NCBI GenBank assembly: GCA_013423325.1
Contig: BLJB01000009.1
Location: forward strand, 124,001 to 188,000
DNA: 64,000 nucleotides
Reading direction: 5' to 3'
From: Usnea hakonensis
Taxonomy: Eukaryota > Ascomycota > Lecanoromycetes > Lecanorales > Parmeliaceae
The position numbers and the translations under genes are program-made. Positions 20,910 to 33,252 of the stretch are shown here, in pieces; position 1 is the stretch's first letter, and the number at the start of each line of letters is the position of its first letter. The notes below the pieces were generated by a model that was not told where the DNA came from, did not search any database, and saw nothing but the letters and a program-made list of their open reading frames with translations.

Positions 20910-22785
20910 ATGACTGCTTCAACCGCTGGCGACGAATTCGACGATGAGGTTCGGTCAATCTCACACCTTTCACAAAAGTGCCACTGAAAACGATCTGTAG
21001 GATTTCATCGTCGATATCGACGGCATACAAGCCCATGGTACGTACGCTCCATTGTCAACGAGCTACAGCTACCCAGCGCTCATGGACAACAGGCGTGGGA
21101 GCAGCAGACATCACAAAGCTCAAAGCCAATGGCTATTACACTGTTGCTGTGTGTACTTTCCTTGCTTTTCGATCAAACAAGATACCTAGCTCACACTTCC
21201 AAGTCGGTCCATGCTGCCACACGCAAGACGCTGCTGAAGGTCAAAGGATTCAGCGAGGTTAAAGTTGAGAAGATCAAAGAGGCCATTGCGAAATTGCAAG
21301 TATGTCGCTGAAACACGCAACCCCTGCTTGACTCGCTAGAGTTTGGCTACACGGGAGGATAGTGGCTAGCAAACAGCTTGCTAACCATCCATCTTGCACC
21401 AGCCTTCTGCATCCGGCTTCATCACAGCAGTTGAACTCTGTCACAACAGAAAGAGGGTATGCAAGATCTCGACCGGAAGCAAGCAGCTGGACTCTATTCT
21501 CGGAGGGCGAGTCTGCCAGACTCAATCATCAAGCTCCCAGTGGCTAACGGTATGACAGTGGATTCCAGAGCATGAGCATTAGCGAGGTATGATGACACCT
21601 CCAGCTCAAGAACTTGGCGACTGAAATGGAATGGTCTCATCTAGGTCTATGGCGAGTTCAGTGAGTTACATTTGTGACGTCTGGGCATGTTGCGTATCCG
21701 GTCTAATAGGGTGAAAGGATGTGGAAAGACGCAACTTTCGCACACAATGTCCGTTGTTGCTCAGGTGCCTTGTTGAAAATCTCCGCTCGACCAACAACTT
21801 CGTGCTAATGCAACCTCAGCTGCCGCCGGATATGGGAGGTGCAAGTGGGAAGGTCGCATATATTGGTACAGCTTATCTCACATCCATCCCTGATAGTAAC
21901 CAGCTAAATATTCTTCCCTGAATCAGACACCGAGGGGACTTTCAGACCCGAGAGGTACCCGTACTTGTCGATATTTGATTTAGCACAGCTTGCTCAACAT
22001 CACAGAATCGCACAAATCGCCGAGCGGTTCGGAAGTAAGCGATTCCATCCTCTATATCCCCAAAATTGGTACTGATACACTCAGTGGATCCCGACCAAGC
22101 CCAAGAGAACATCGCCTACGCCCGCGCCCTCAACAGCGAGGTCCGTACCTGAACCCTTCCCTCATCCATCCCTCCCTGCCTCCCCAGTCCTCAAATTAAC
22201 ATATCCCGTCACCCCAGCACCAACTCGAACTCCTCAACACGCTCTCCTCCTCCTTCGCCAGCAACGAATACCGCCTGCTCATAATCGACAGCATCATGGC
22301 CTGTTTCCGCGTCGACTACTGCGGTCGTGGCGAGCTCGCCGATCGACAGCAGAAGCTGAATCAGTTCCTGTCAAAGCTGACACACATGGCCGAGGAATTC
22401 AACGTTTGCGTTTTGATGGTAATGCCTTCTCTTAGACTGTTTCGACAGAAAGCAATTGGATGATGCAGCTGAGAGCTGATGCTCGTGGCAGACGAACCAA
22501 GTCCAGTCCGATCCCGGCGCCAACGCTCTCTTTGCTGGTGCCGATGGCCGCAAGCCGATCGGTGGACACATCCTGGCGCATGCTTCGACCACTAGAGTTT
22601 TGCTGAGGAAGGGAAGAGGGGATGAGAGGGTGGCTAAGATTCAGGACTCGCCTGGTCAGTTGTTGCTGCCGTCACAGGGAATGAGGCATGCCTGACAGAT
22701 TCTGACTTGTTTTTCAGACTGTCCCGAGCGCGAAGCTATTTATGTTATCACGAACGGCGGTATCAACGATCCAGAGAAGGCATGA
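20910..22785 (+). CDS. DMC1: Meiotic recombinase DMC1 (RecA/Rad51 family)
   Basis: Strand-exchange ATPase for meiotic recombination. About 15 small exons read through in phase. N-terminal: DFIVDIDGIQAHG, DITKLKANGYYTVA, SVHAATRKTLLKVKGFSEVK. ATPase core: SASGFITAVELCHNRKRVCK, ISTGSKQLDSILGG, GFQSMSISEVYGEFRCGKTQ (Walker A), LSHTMSVVAQ, DTEGTFRPER. Later: DPDQAQENIAYARALNSEHQ, the Walker B stretch RLLIIDSIMACFRVDYCGRG, ELADRQQKLNQFLSKL, LMTNQVQSDPGA, GRKPIGGHILAHASTTR, LLRKGRGDERVAKIQDSPDC and the end ITNGGINDPEKA. DMC1 rather than RAD51 is called from the N-terminal ITKLKANG/KVEKIKEA blocks and VAYARALNSEHQ-type sequence. The intron at 21507-21558 appears to be GC-AG. Presence of DMC1 implies a sexual cycle or a recent one. 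Confidence 0.93.
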
Positions 22786-22988
22786 ATGTTGGAATTTTCG
22801 ACAAATCTGGGAGCAAAGCAAGATCGAAAGCTGCTTAACAAAATTTCCATCACATCGCTGCATCTCAAGCAATTTTAGCCAGCTTAGACAGCTTAGGACA
22901 AATCACCATAGACAGAACTTTGACTTAGCAATCACACAATCTGAACCTCTGATAGCATCTTTTCATTCTGACTTGCAGACTCCACGAA

Positions 22989-24868
22989 TCACCCCCCAAT
23001 GATGAACCTCGCCCCCATAATCATACCTTCCTCACTAAAAGCCCACCCTCTCGCGGCCCCAACATTCCTCAGAACACCACACGGCGCGTACGTAGCGACA
23101 CAATCTTCACTCAGCGCCGGAGTCACAAAATAATCATCTAAAGCCGCAGTATTCGGCTGCGTCGTAGGGAAATGTTCTCTGCGATTCACACCAGGAGTTG
23201 ATACAGGTGCGCGAACTGGGGTAAGGAAGTGAAAGTCTCTTCTCCCGTTCTGCGTACGTGGAGTTCCCCATTCGTGTTGACAGGGCCAGGATCAGCCGGA
23301 GTTTTTTTTCCAACGACCTTCTCGTGCGGAGGCGTGACATCGCTCGTCTGCGGAGCTGAACCGAATGGTGAACTGTCTGCTGCTGGGGCATAGCTAGCCT
23401 TTCCCTTTCGTGCACTGGCCAAGAAGGTAGAATTGTAACCAGCATTGGTCGCAGAGACAGCAGCCGTAGTTATCAAGTCAAATTCCTCCTCCTGCGTCCT
23501 TCTGGTCGTTAGAACATCGTGATAGTAGCCGCGGGACCTCTTGACGGGTTGCTCAAGCGAGATAGCCCGATATGGGTGCCTGTAGGGGGCCGCGATATCG
23601 ATACTGTGGTGATTAGAAATGGAAATCGAGGTCCGTTTAGGAGATGACGGGGAGGTGCCCGACGTATCGTCAATTAATTTGGCGTTTGCAAGCGCTTGGG
23701 AACGCGATTTTGGTGTTGCATTTGAACTTTCTGGCGTTTTTGGCATACCCTGAACGGGCACCTGATCTGTAACTTGGACATTCTCGGCAGCTGTAAAGTT
23801 TTGACTTTTGATTGTTGTGGGTTCGATAATGTACGGCGTATTGGGGCCTTTTTTGCTCCCATTACCCCAAGTTATAGCGACGTCAAGAACACCGAATTTG
23901 GGACTGCCAGCTTTCTGCATGTTCCCAACCTGCTTTGGCATAGATACCTGAGCAAGGCTCTCTAAATACTCGCCAAGAACCGGGCGTTCCCCTTCTTCAT
24001 CTCGCCCGATCCTGTCAGCCTCAGCAGTGAGGGCATTTGCAAGGTCATCCCATCTCTGCTGTGCGCCAGCATAGGCCACTTCTCCTCGTTGGTTCTGTCT
24101 GAGACTTCCATTTGGGTTCTGACCAGAGGGAACAATGACAAAGGGTTTCTCGAGTAAACGCCCTATCCGGCGGCCAGTGAAACGCACAATATGCTCGGTC
24201 ATGGAAAATTTTTCGCTAGCGCAACGCCGTGGGACAAAATGAGAGCCACAAAGCTCGCCGTTGAAGTAAACATCAATCTTGACATCAAAAACTGTCCTCT
24301 TATCCTGGCTGCGGACAAATGATGACTTGGAGAGAAAGACGGTGAGGCAGAGGGCATGAGGGATGCATGGTGGCTTGTAGTTCGGATTAGGTTCGATGCT
24401 CGCTGGTGAAGGATTAATAGGGTCATTAGCCGGTGTGTAGCATCACAGTCAGGTCGTCTTACTATTTGTATTCGTCTCCATGCCAATCTGCTCTCCATGC
24501 CCATCAACAGCTATTGACGCAGACTCCCCTTCACCTTTCTCAGGCGGTGGCACCCTAAAAGGCCTCCTATTTCTCTTCTCTTTTATTATCAAATGGAAGA
24601 AATTCTTGCCAGCTTGAACCATATAGAACGGAAAAGTCCTTAGCTTCCCAAGAAATTGCATATGGCTTTCTTCACTTCCATCCTCAGCGCACAATGGCGT
24701 CTCCGTCAGGGTCCCGTCTATGGAGCCTTTCGCGAATTCCTGAGCGACATATTTGATGGACTCGGTGACAGCGACACTTTGCTGGATAGCCGGATTCGGG
24801 GTTGTCGTGCTGCTCAGATCGGCAACAGAAAGCTGGACCGTAGTTCCCACGCCGGCGAATCTTGGCAT
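22989..24868 (-). CDS. Conserved-looking fungal protein of unknown function
   Basis: Not recognised. Exons 24463-24868, 24402 down to 23318, and 23249 down to 22989 join in frame to give about 583 aa. The ordered part is N-terminal: MPRFAGVGTTVQLSVADLSS, then a region with HALCLTVFLSKSSFVRSQDK, VFDVKIDVYFNGELCGSHFV and EHIVRFTGRRIGRLLEKPFV. This looks like a single globular beta-rich domain of about 200 residues. A low-complexity Ser/Thr/Pro/Lys-rich middle follows, and then a compact C-terminal piece (NTAALDDYFVTPALSEDC, GARFIIGG). The last intron (23250-23317) needs a weak GTCGTT donor. The alternative is an unspliced C-terminus ending at 23186. It is tail-to-tail with DMC1 (about 200 nt apart), with no evidence of a shared role. 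Confidence 0.65.
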
Positions 24869-25214
24869 AACGCCGATAAGTTGATGTAAGAAATAAGGGA
24901 TGAGGACACAGGTACAATCTGAAAGTGTTGGAATAGATGTTGAGCGTATTAAAAAAAGCGTGTTGTAAATAAAGGGAACTATCAATAAGAGCCAATTTGT
25001 GTTTCCGGATTGGCAAATCCAATTGCTACAAAAACGGAAGGCACTCATTGCATGCTTCTCGAAATATACACCGATGGAGAAGCATTTCAAGGAGCATTCA
25101 AAAACATCGATAGAGGCTTAAGCCAAGGTATAAGAACGAAGATATCTGGCACATACCGTCAAACACGGACAGGTCTCCCTGCCGCCCACCAACTTCAATG
25201 AGATTGGGCCAACA
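24869..25214. other. Short intergenic/promoter region
   Basis: About 350 nt between two minus-strand genes. It holds no gene and should contain the promoter of the unknown-function gene to its left. Confidence 0.5.
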
Positions 25215-26070
25215 TTAATTTATTCCAGCAGTATCCAAAGACACTCCTAATTCCACAATCGTCTTCTCATAAACTCTGGCGATCTCCATCTCCCACCGTC
25301 CATGATTCCCGTTCACTTGCATTGCCTCCATATCATCGTCTGTCTCCTCATTGGTCGTGACCTCGCCCTCGGTATCAACAGGAGACTGTACTACATCGTC
25401 GATTCCATCCACGCTCCCTCCCTTCCCTGCAACCTCTACCACAGCTAGTCTTGTCCTCTCTACGAGACCCCTCATCCTTACTTTCTCCGTGGTGCTCAGC
25501 TTTCCTCTACCGTATCCAGGTAACATCACGCCAGTCCCAGTATTAGCACAGTTGAGTAACGAATAAAAGGCTACGTCGAGCTTATGAAGCAGTTGAAAGG
25601 TTGACCTTGGTGAGAAGGAGAAGGGTGCGAGACACGTGCAAGCCGTTAGCGCGATGGTGAGGAGATACGATGTTTGCAGCGAGGCTAGAAGGAAATGGTC
25701 AGCAAGAATTGTATACGGCAAGTCAGCCTTCCGTACGTGTACTGGATACCCAAACCACATCGATCAAACCTTCCAAATCACTCGCCAGCTCTGCATAGCT
25801 CTCATAGCCTCTTCCCTCAATCCCAGAAGTAGAGTCATCTCCAAAAGTAGTATTGAACCTTTTCTCGTACCTTCGCGATATATTAAGCAGTTTCTTGTCG
25901 ACATAATTGATGAAGCTGCTTTCTTTAGCGCTTCCAGGCTTTAGGGGAGTAGATCGAGGTTGGGGTAAGATTTCTTTGTTGGCTTGTGGGGATTGGGATG
26001 TGGCTGGAGGAGATGGTAGGGTTGGTTGAAGAAAACCTCCTGGACCTGCTGAATCTGAAACAGAGCTCAT
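25215..26070 (-). CDS. Fungal protein of unknown function, two helical blocks
   Basis: Two exons (25737-26070 and 25215-25684) join in phase 1 to give 267 aa, reading WVSST|PSLQTSYLLTIAL across the junction. The start MSSVSDSAGPGGF is followed by a Pro/Ser-rich leader, then SSFINYVDKKLLNISRRYEK and YAELASDLEGLIDVVWVSST. The second exon has LQTSYLLTIALTACTCLAPF, which may be a buried helix or a weak membrane segment. It continues with TFQLLHKLDVAFYSLLN, KLSTTEKVRMRGLVERTRLA, an acidic stretch (TDDDMEA), and a C-terminal helix RWEMEIARVYEKTIVELG. The pattern suggests an all-helical soluble protein of a fungal-specific family. I do not know its function. Confidence 0.72.
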
Positions 26071-26465
26071 GGCGGAGGATGGGGTGAGGTCAAGTCGCTT
26101 TACTGGTCGTGGGGAAGTTCGTACACAGAAAGGGAAGGTCAGGCGAGATGTTCGATGCTGAGAGCTCTATGGCGAAATGCTAGATTCTATCAGCGCTGGA
26201 CATAATCAGGCCGTGTGGAGAACTCTACCCATAGAGCTGCAAATGATTGCGCTGTGAAAGAAGGTATAGGCCTCTAGTTCAAGAAGTGTATGTTTTGTGG
26301 TTGAGCGACGGGTGTCACGAGACCGAAGCATAATGAACGTCTTTGCATTGCGTGCTTCCATGAGCTCGCTAGCTAAGTGCTATGATCACCGCATCACTTC
26401 ACAATGCTAAAATGGGCCTCGCTGGAGGCTGCTAAAATGTCCCACACTGCCCTGATTGCTACCGC
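26071..26465. other. Intergenic, about 400 nt
   Basis: Between the start of the 267-aa unknown gene and the stop of the SBDS-domain gene, both on the minus strand. No gene or clear motif seen. Confidence 0.5.
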
Positions 26466-26965
26466 TCAATGAGCCACACGAGGTCCTTTGCTGTCATTCT
26501 TAGGTCCTTGACGCTCGCCGGCCTACTCTTGTACATTAGCTCTCATTCCTAGGTGCTCCAGAGCCTTTACCACCTTGTCTTACCTCGGAATGCTGTAGTT
26601 CCCCTGTTTCCAGAATCTTGATCATACAATCGTCCTCTTTAGATGTGCCGAATTCATTCTCTAAAGTAGCTTTGCTTGCTGAATCATACGCATTCTGAGC
26701 CCCGTGCCTAGAGAGAACGGATCATTAGTGACAGCTCGACGCATTGCTCGAACCAGTGCAACACTGGCCCATGTTCGCGGTGACTGGAGAAGCTCTCTTA
26801 CTTGTGAGTAACGAAGATGATGAAGCCGCTGACCACCTGGGCTAGGGGGATAGAACGGTCGCTTTTCCACTTCTGCACTGCCTCAATATCATCAATGTAT
26901 ACAACAAAATCCTCCTCTTTACCCTGATAGTGAACTTTAGACTGGGCAGAGTTTCCACGAGTCAT
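26466..26965 (-). CDS. SBDS-domain protein, Rtc3-like
   Basis: Small (114 aa) protein made only of the N-terminal SBDS fold, as in yeast Rtc3/Yhr087w, a stress-associated protein implicated in RNA metabolism. Exons 26802-26965, 26584-26707 and 26466-26522. Family blocks: KVHYQGKEEDFVVYIDD, IPLAQVVSGFIIFVTHKHGA, ATLENEFGTSKEDDC, ILETGELQ. The last exon gives the typical ending ERQGPKNDSKG. It restores the family C-terminus far better than reading through the intron would, so I favour splicing at 26523-26583. The start MTRGNSAQSKV is chosen to match family length; an upstream in-frame Met at 27145 is unlikely. Confidence 0.88.
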
Positions 26966-27353
26966 TGTGAGATATTTGAGGGAACCCAGGTGAGCTCGAT
27001 TGTAGGTGCGATTGTTCAAAGAGATATAGTCAATATGAATTCTGGAGATTGGAGAGAGGAAAGATTGATTGATTGGAGGTTTTGTTTGCGTTTGCATGCC
27101 CCCGGCGTCACTGTTGTTCCAGGAGCTGCGCGGGATCGACGTCACGGGGACGCTTGTGCTTTTTTAGGTTAGACCCCGTATCTTACCTTAAACCTTACCT
27201 AAGGTACTGCACCAGACCTGAGATATAAACTCTTCCATGAGGACAAAATGATGTTGACGAATGTTTCGAAGCATCGAGCATTGTTTAATCAGACTAATTA
27301 GAATATACGGGTCTAACAATGGTCGAAATAGCTCCATTAGCCACGGCTCCAGC
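26966..27353. other. Intergenic: Rtc3 promoter / RhoGEF 3' end
   Basis: About 390 nt. It contains an ACCTTACCTAAGGTA palindrome patch near 27184-27209, roughly 220 nt upstream of the SBDS-domain gene's start, one of several in this window. Confidence 0.55.
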
Positions 27354-30300
27354 TCAATTGAGCCATCTCTTGATTCCTTCCCTCGAAAAAGCCTTTAAGA
27401 GCGCTTTGGGTTTCCGAATCTTGCCCTTACCGCGTCCGGGTTCGCTAGAACATTGACTGGTACTTCCCGTCGATGCAGGAGACTCGTCCCGACTTTTGCC
27501 TCCTTCCGGGCTCTTAGCTAATTTCCCATCCTTCATTATGTTTTCTAATGGAAGCGATTCGGTCCTTGTGATGATCAATCCTTCGAGCTGTGAGGGAAGG
27601 TTGTTGCTATGATGCTCGCGTGGTGGGCTAGAAGTACCATCGGTCTGGGTAATTCGATGAAACTTGATATGGCCAGGCCCTAGGCCTGCGTCGGACATGC
27701 TTGCATAGCTAACGCTCCGCTGAATCTCAACGTTCCCCAAATCTGATTGCTCATTGATCGACTCCGGTCGAGGAGTGGACTCGTTCTCGGTAATACTCAT
27801 ATAGGTGCTTACGGTTCTCTTGGTGGAAGTTGTCGTCATACTGGCTTTGCTTATTTTCCGCATCACCGAAGTTGCCGACCTCTGGATAAGATACGATCCT
27901 CTATTGCCAGTCATACCCGGAAAAGGCAAGCGATCCCGTGTCCACACGTCGGACATGATGTTCTCGATACGCTGTCGTTCGACTCGCCTTGGAGCCAGGA
28001 CAGGGACTCGATGCGTCGAAAGCAAAGACTGGGAGCGGCTGAGACTTTCGGGCTCAAACGCTGGAGGTTCACCACATTCTTTAGGGGAATTGGTATTCTT
28101 GATGATGACCTGGTGCCCACTCTTGCGTGAATTGACGGTAGCTGCACGTTGAATGGATTGGCTACGTGTGAGAGTTCCCGGTTGGCCAAAGACAAAGCCC
28201 AGAGTCTTTATATCGAGGGATAGTACAGACTGGCCAGAGGCTGGCAATGGCTCTTTCTCTATTTCGCCTTCAGTGTCGCAAGACCGCTCTTGGATATCAT
28301 TTCGCCATTGCTCTGATTCTCGTAATGTACAAGCGCAGAATATTATTTCGTACAATTGCTGGTCGAATTCGAACATCATCTTCCATGAAAACGGGGCGGT
28401 GTGACATTGGAGCCCTGAGGTCTGTGAGCTTATAGCCGATAGGTTCCAAAATATAAGACCAGCTTACCCCTGCCGTTGTCTGCGTCAACTATCTGAATAC
28501 TACTGGTGTTGATGATCGCGACTATCCTAAAGTTCGAGCCTTTCTGTGGAAGCGCAAGTAGCAGATAGGATTTAAACAAGGCACATAGCACGTATTCTCC
28601 TCGCACGTCGCCATTGGTCGACTGATATGCGGCGTAAAGGACCCCGCAAAGTGAGGAATGACCCATGACTCGAATTGAAGCTGGCGATAGGGACTGTAAT
28701 GCCGTGATGTTAGAAAAGAATTGCGAACACAAAGTAGCCACGAAACTCACTGTATCTGGCAAGACCAAAAGATCTTGAAGATGCCATGATCTCTGGATTT
28801 TGATCTGCGTCTGCTGGTCATTGGTAGCCTTGTTGATCTCTTTGGCTGTCTCACGAAGACGAAACAAGACCTTTTCGATCTCTGTGCAAAATTGTTCGCC
28901 ATCGATCATAGGAGTATGTCGGTAGAGCTCTGCGAACAATAGCGGATATCTACAGACTCGTTGTATAGGCTGATGAGAATTAAGCAGCTACGCTTCTTGC
29001 AAGGGGCGGAGCGTGATTTTACCTTGATTAACAGATCTTCGTGGGTCAAACCTTTTCTACTTCCCTCTATAGTTCCGTTTTGAGGACAAAGCGAATTTAC
29101 TAGGGCTTCGATGCCTCGTTCGTACATAGACCACTTTGGTATGATTTTTGACAGCATCGCCATGTTCCGAAGCATGGACTCGTATTGAGCACCGTACTCC
29201 TCGTACAAAAAGAAGCGTCTAAGCTAATCCACATAGCTGGTCAACCTTTGTCTTCTCTGCAAACTTGGGTGATGGGAGCCACGTACCATACGCTCAAATA
29301 CCTTGGCAACTTCAGCAGCTTCCCTCGCTGTCGCATGTAAGGTTCGGCCTCGGTGGTGTCCAAACCAGGAATGTTCATTAGCAGGCCGAGTCTTCTTTGC
29401 AATATTTTCACCTAACATAGCTTCTACACTCTGAACGCTATACCCCCGTAGATGATTTGACTGCTGTTGAATGGCAACATTGGATTGCATGTTGAATCCT
29501 GGCATAAGGGTCTTGATCTCAAGCAGAATGTCTTCGTGCAAGCGCAGCATGTCTGCGACATTCTGCGAGATTTCCGGTTGCGTAGCTTGAGGGCCCTTGG
29601 GTGCAGAGTTCAGCATAAAGAAATATACCTTACAATATTCTGTCAGCCACACTAGCTATTGACGAAGATTTAGAGGGACCACCAACGTGTAGAAGGACTT
29701 TCAAATCCGCTACGTAGCTTTCCTCGGAGCTGATCAATTCTTCCAATATCCGACGACGCTGTACTGCACGTTCTTTGGCAGCGTGTTCGGCTGCTCGTGC
29801 AGCGACTTGGTCACCATCTATAGATGCTTTACTAGCCGCATTAGAAACCCTGCTGCCTCTATTATGCCTCAAAAGACGTGCTCGTGAAAACATGGAAGAT
29901 CGGGGTGTGTTTGTTGTTGATTGTAGTCTGACCGTAGCTGACTTGATAGCATGTCGAAAGCCTGAAGAAGACCATGAAGATGCTTTCTGGTGTCCGTTGA
30001 GCTGTCTGCTTTGCGGCGAATCAATCTCGATTGGCTTTCCCTCATCAAAATCGTCTAAGATCCACCGCTCTTTGCGAACACTAAGCGAGTGCCTGCGCTT
30101 CGGTCCTTGGGTTCGCAAAGTGCCTACAAGTCTTTTCAGGGGATTTTCGGATTTGAAGGGATGATCGGTACCAATGTCGAATGATCTGGGGCCTGTCGCC
30201 TCTCGGCTTACGTCGCTTGGCACTCTGCGGGTTGACAGTGTTTCTTGCTTCCTGAATTCAAACGACAAGCCCCTATTCACGTTGTCGTCAGCATCCTGTG

Positions 30301-30886
30301 CGCTTTCGTGTCTGCTTTGAGGGCTGTCTCCACCGCCGGCATTGAGGTCGATGTCTTCTAGTGGTCCTGCTTCCGCCAGTAGAGTCGAGACTCTCTGCTC
30401 GTAGGGCGCTAGTGGGGTATCGTTTTCCCAGCGGGATCGGTGGGAAGCTCTCTTCGACGTTCGTCTTACCAACGAGGAACTGGTCGAGTACGGGGAGATC
30501 TTCAATGATGAGTGGGAGCCATCCCGTTTTGCGGCTAGGTTTTCTCTGCCGGCTTGGAGGCGTGCGGACGAACTGGATCCTAAAGAACGTGCAGAACCAG
30601 CCGAGGGTCTGTAGTTCGAAGCACGATAAATCGTGCCCACGGAATGCTCCGAAGTCTTGGACTGTTGATCGGTAGGCACACCTCGCCAGGCATCTCCTTG
30701 CATAGAAGGCGAGATCGCGGGGGAACTATGGAAGCGGATTTCGGACATCCTGGCGGAGAAATCGTACAAAGATTCAAGGTCAACGGAAGTCCACCAAGAA
30801 GGTAGAGATGCTGGGGAGAAGGATGAAATTAAGCGCTTTGTAAACACATGCAGGTGTAAAGAATCAGAGACGATAGACAAAGGCAT
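27354..30886 (-). CDS. Rho guanine-nucleotide exchange factor (DH-PH)
   Basis: Large multi-exon gene of roughly 1,050 aa. It would activate a Rho/Cdc42-type GTPase in polarity or wall integrity. The Ser/Arg-rich N-terminus is likely disordered (30886 down to about 29780). Next is the DH-domain entry RRRILEELISSEESYVADLK, then FFMLNSAPKGP, LRLHEDILLEIKTLMPGF, YEEYGAQYESMLRNMAMLSK, and the conserved DH helix at LLFAELYRHTPMIDGEQF with EIEKVLFRLRETAKEINKAT. A PH-like domain follows (LCGVLYAAYQSTNGDVRGEY, SYLLLALPQKGSNFRIVAII, then MMFEFDQQLYEIIFCACTLR and ESEQWRNDI). The C-terminal 250 residues are Ser/Thr-rich and end in a basic KGKIRKPKALLKAF segment. The start could instead be MSEIRFHSSPAIS at 30748. 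Exact exon edges in the DH region were not all resolved. Confidence 0.83.
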
Positions 30887-32227
30887 AGAGTGAAAATTTG
30901 GATAAGTTTCGCGCTGAAGGTAGCTCTAGAGCTACCCTACTCTCTGGGATGACCTGGAACCAAGAAAGAGCGATACAGACGCCCAGAAAGAAAAGCTCCT
31001 GAGAGGACATTCTTGCAGATAATAGACAGCTTCTTACTACCAGCAGCCTCATACTTCTGACTCGCAATTTCCTCTGGTTAGGTCCACTAAGTGGGATAAT
31101 TAAGGTACTCTTCTTTTAATATTCTGGAGAGGAGCTCTTTCAAGCATGGATATACGGAAGTATCCACGATGCCCACAAGCCAGAGCTGCTTGATTACAGC
31201 AAGAGAATAGATGTTCTATGTAAATACTTTGGCAATGGCATCTAACAATAGAGTAAGGTAATCTTGCTCACTTCTCAGTAGCATTTTATTTTGCATGCAG
31301 TCCATTGAGTCACGTGAGCGGCTTAATCTCGGCACAGCCTAGTCGATGGGGAGGAGCTAGTGTGACGTTTGCTCTTTCTAATTCCACAACTGAAGGTCCA
31401 AAACACCTCTGCCCCCTTTATCCAACCGACTTCTTCCCCACTATAAAATCTTTCCTCGACTTCTCTTGAAACCTCTTTCTTCACCCGATCCCAAATACAA
31501 CACTCAGTCAGCAGAGTTGAGTCCACAAATTGAGTCCTTGTCCAACAAATTACGAGGTAAGATAATCTGCTTGTGTTCCCCGTTACCCACCCCTCTCTTG
31601 TTTGTCCGAATGTGCCCTCTTTCGAAGAGATTTTCTGCCGGCCGTCGCGGACCACAAATGGAAGTCGTGGTATCTCTTGTGCCATGGCTGGGAATCATCG
31701 GTGCCTGAATCCATTCGCCGGGAAATGCGCGGTTGCGGGTGGACTGACCCTCACCTCATGGTGGTGTTCTGCATGCCTTGCAAGTTCATCCATATTTCGT
31801 GCTTCCTATGGTGACCAAGGCTCGAGAGGCGGCAAGTCACAAGGAAGTTCAAAATTACCCGCATCAATACTGCATGACATATCAGCGGCGAATCACAGCA
31901 CGCCGAGACAAGCTGTTCGTCAGGCTGTGCGCCATTCCTTTCGACTACTTATCATCGATTTCAGCCGACTCCGGCCCATTTCTGTTCTGGGAACCCCACA
32001 CTTTGCGTTCTTTCCTCGCATGGGCGGATACACACTACGACGAGATCTTGCCAATAGGCTCCTTGCTCCCATCTCTTGGCGAGCCTTGGGGGGGCTTTAA
32101 CGGAATCAAAAATTTACTGCGCGCTTATCGTCAAGAGCTATCACCATTCCGCAATTGCTTCTATGATGATATAGAGGAACAGATTACTAATTATACTGCT
32201 GATAGTATATAGAAGAAGCTCGTCAAA
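30887..32227. other. Intergenic and probable 14-3-3 leader with long UTR intron
   Basis: Divergent region of 1.3 kb. A clear TATAAAAT lies at 31442-31449. A GAG|GTAAGA donor at 31557 and an acceptor TATATAG ending at 32212, preceded by a TTACTAAT branch-like sequence, suggest a leader intron of about 656 nt ending 15 nt before the 14-3-3 ATG. Plus-strand frames at 31573-32100 and 31778-32212 fall inside it and look non-coding. Confidence 0.55.
31442..31449 (+). promoter_or_regulatory. TATA box of the 14-3-3 gene
   Basis: Sequence TATAAAAT, followed by a pyrimidine-rich stretch typical of fungal transcription starts. It sits about 115 nt upstream of the proposed leader-intron donor at 31557. 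Confidence 0.55.

Positions 32228-33252
<1,025 letters not shown>

Noticed and set aside
23281..23330. Sequencing frameshift at the run of eight T (A8 on the coding strand)
   Set aside because: A 68-nt intron with a weak donor restores the frame without invoking an error, though the error remains possible.
31573..32212. Overlapping 144-175-codon frames before 14-3-3
   Set aside because: Lie within the probable leader intron and show no domain.
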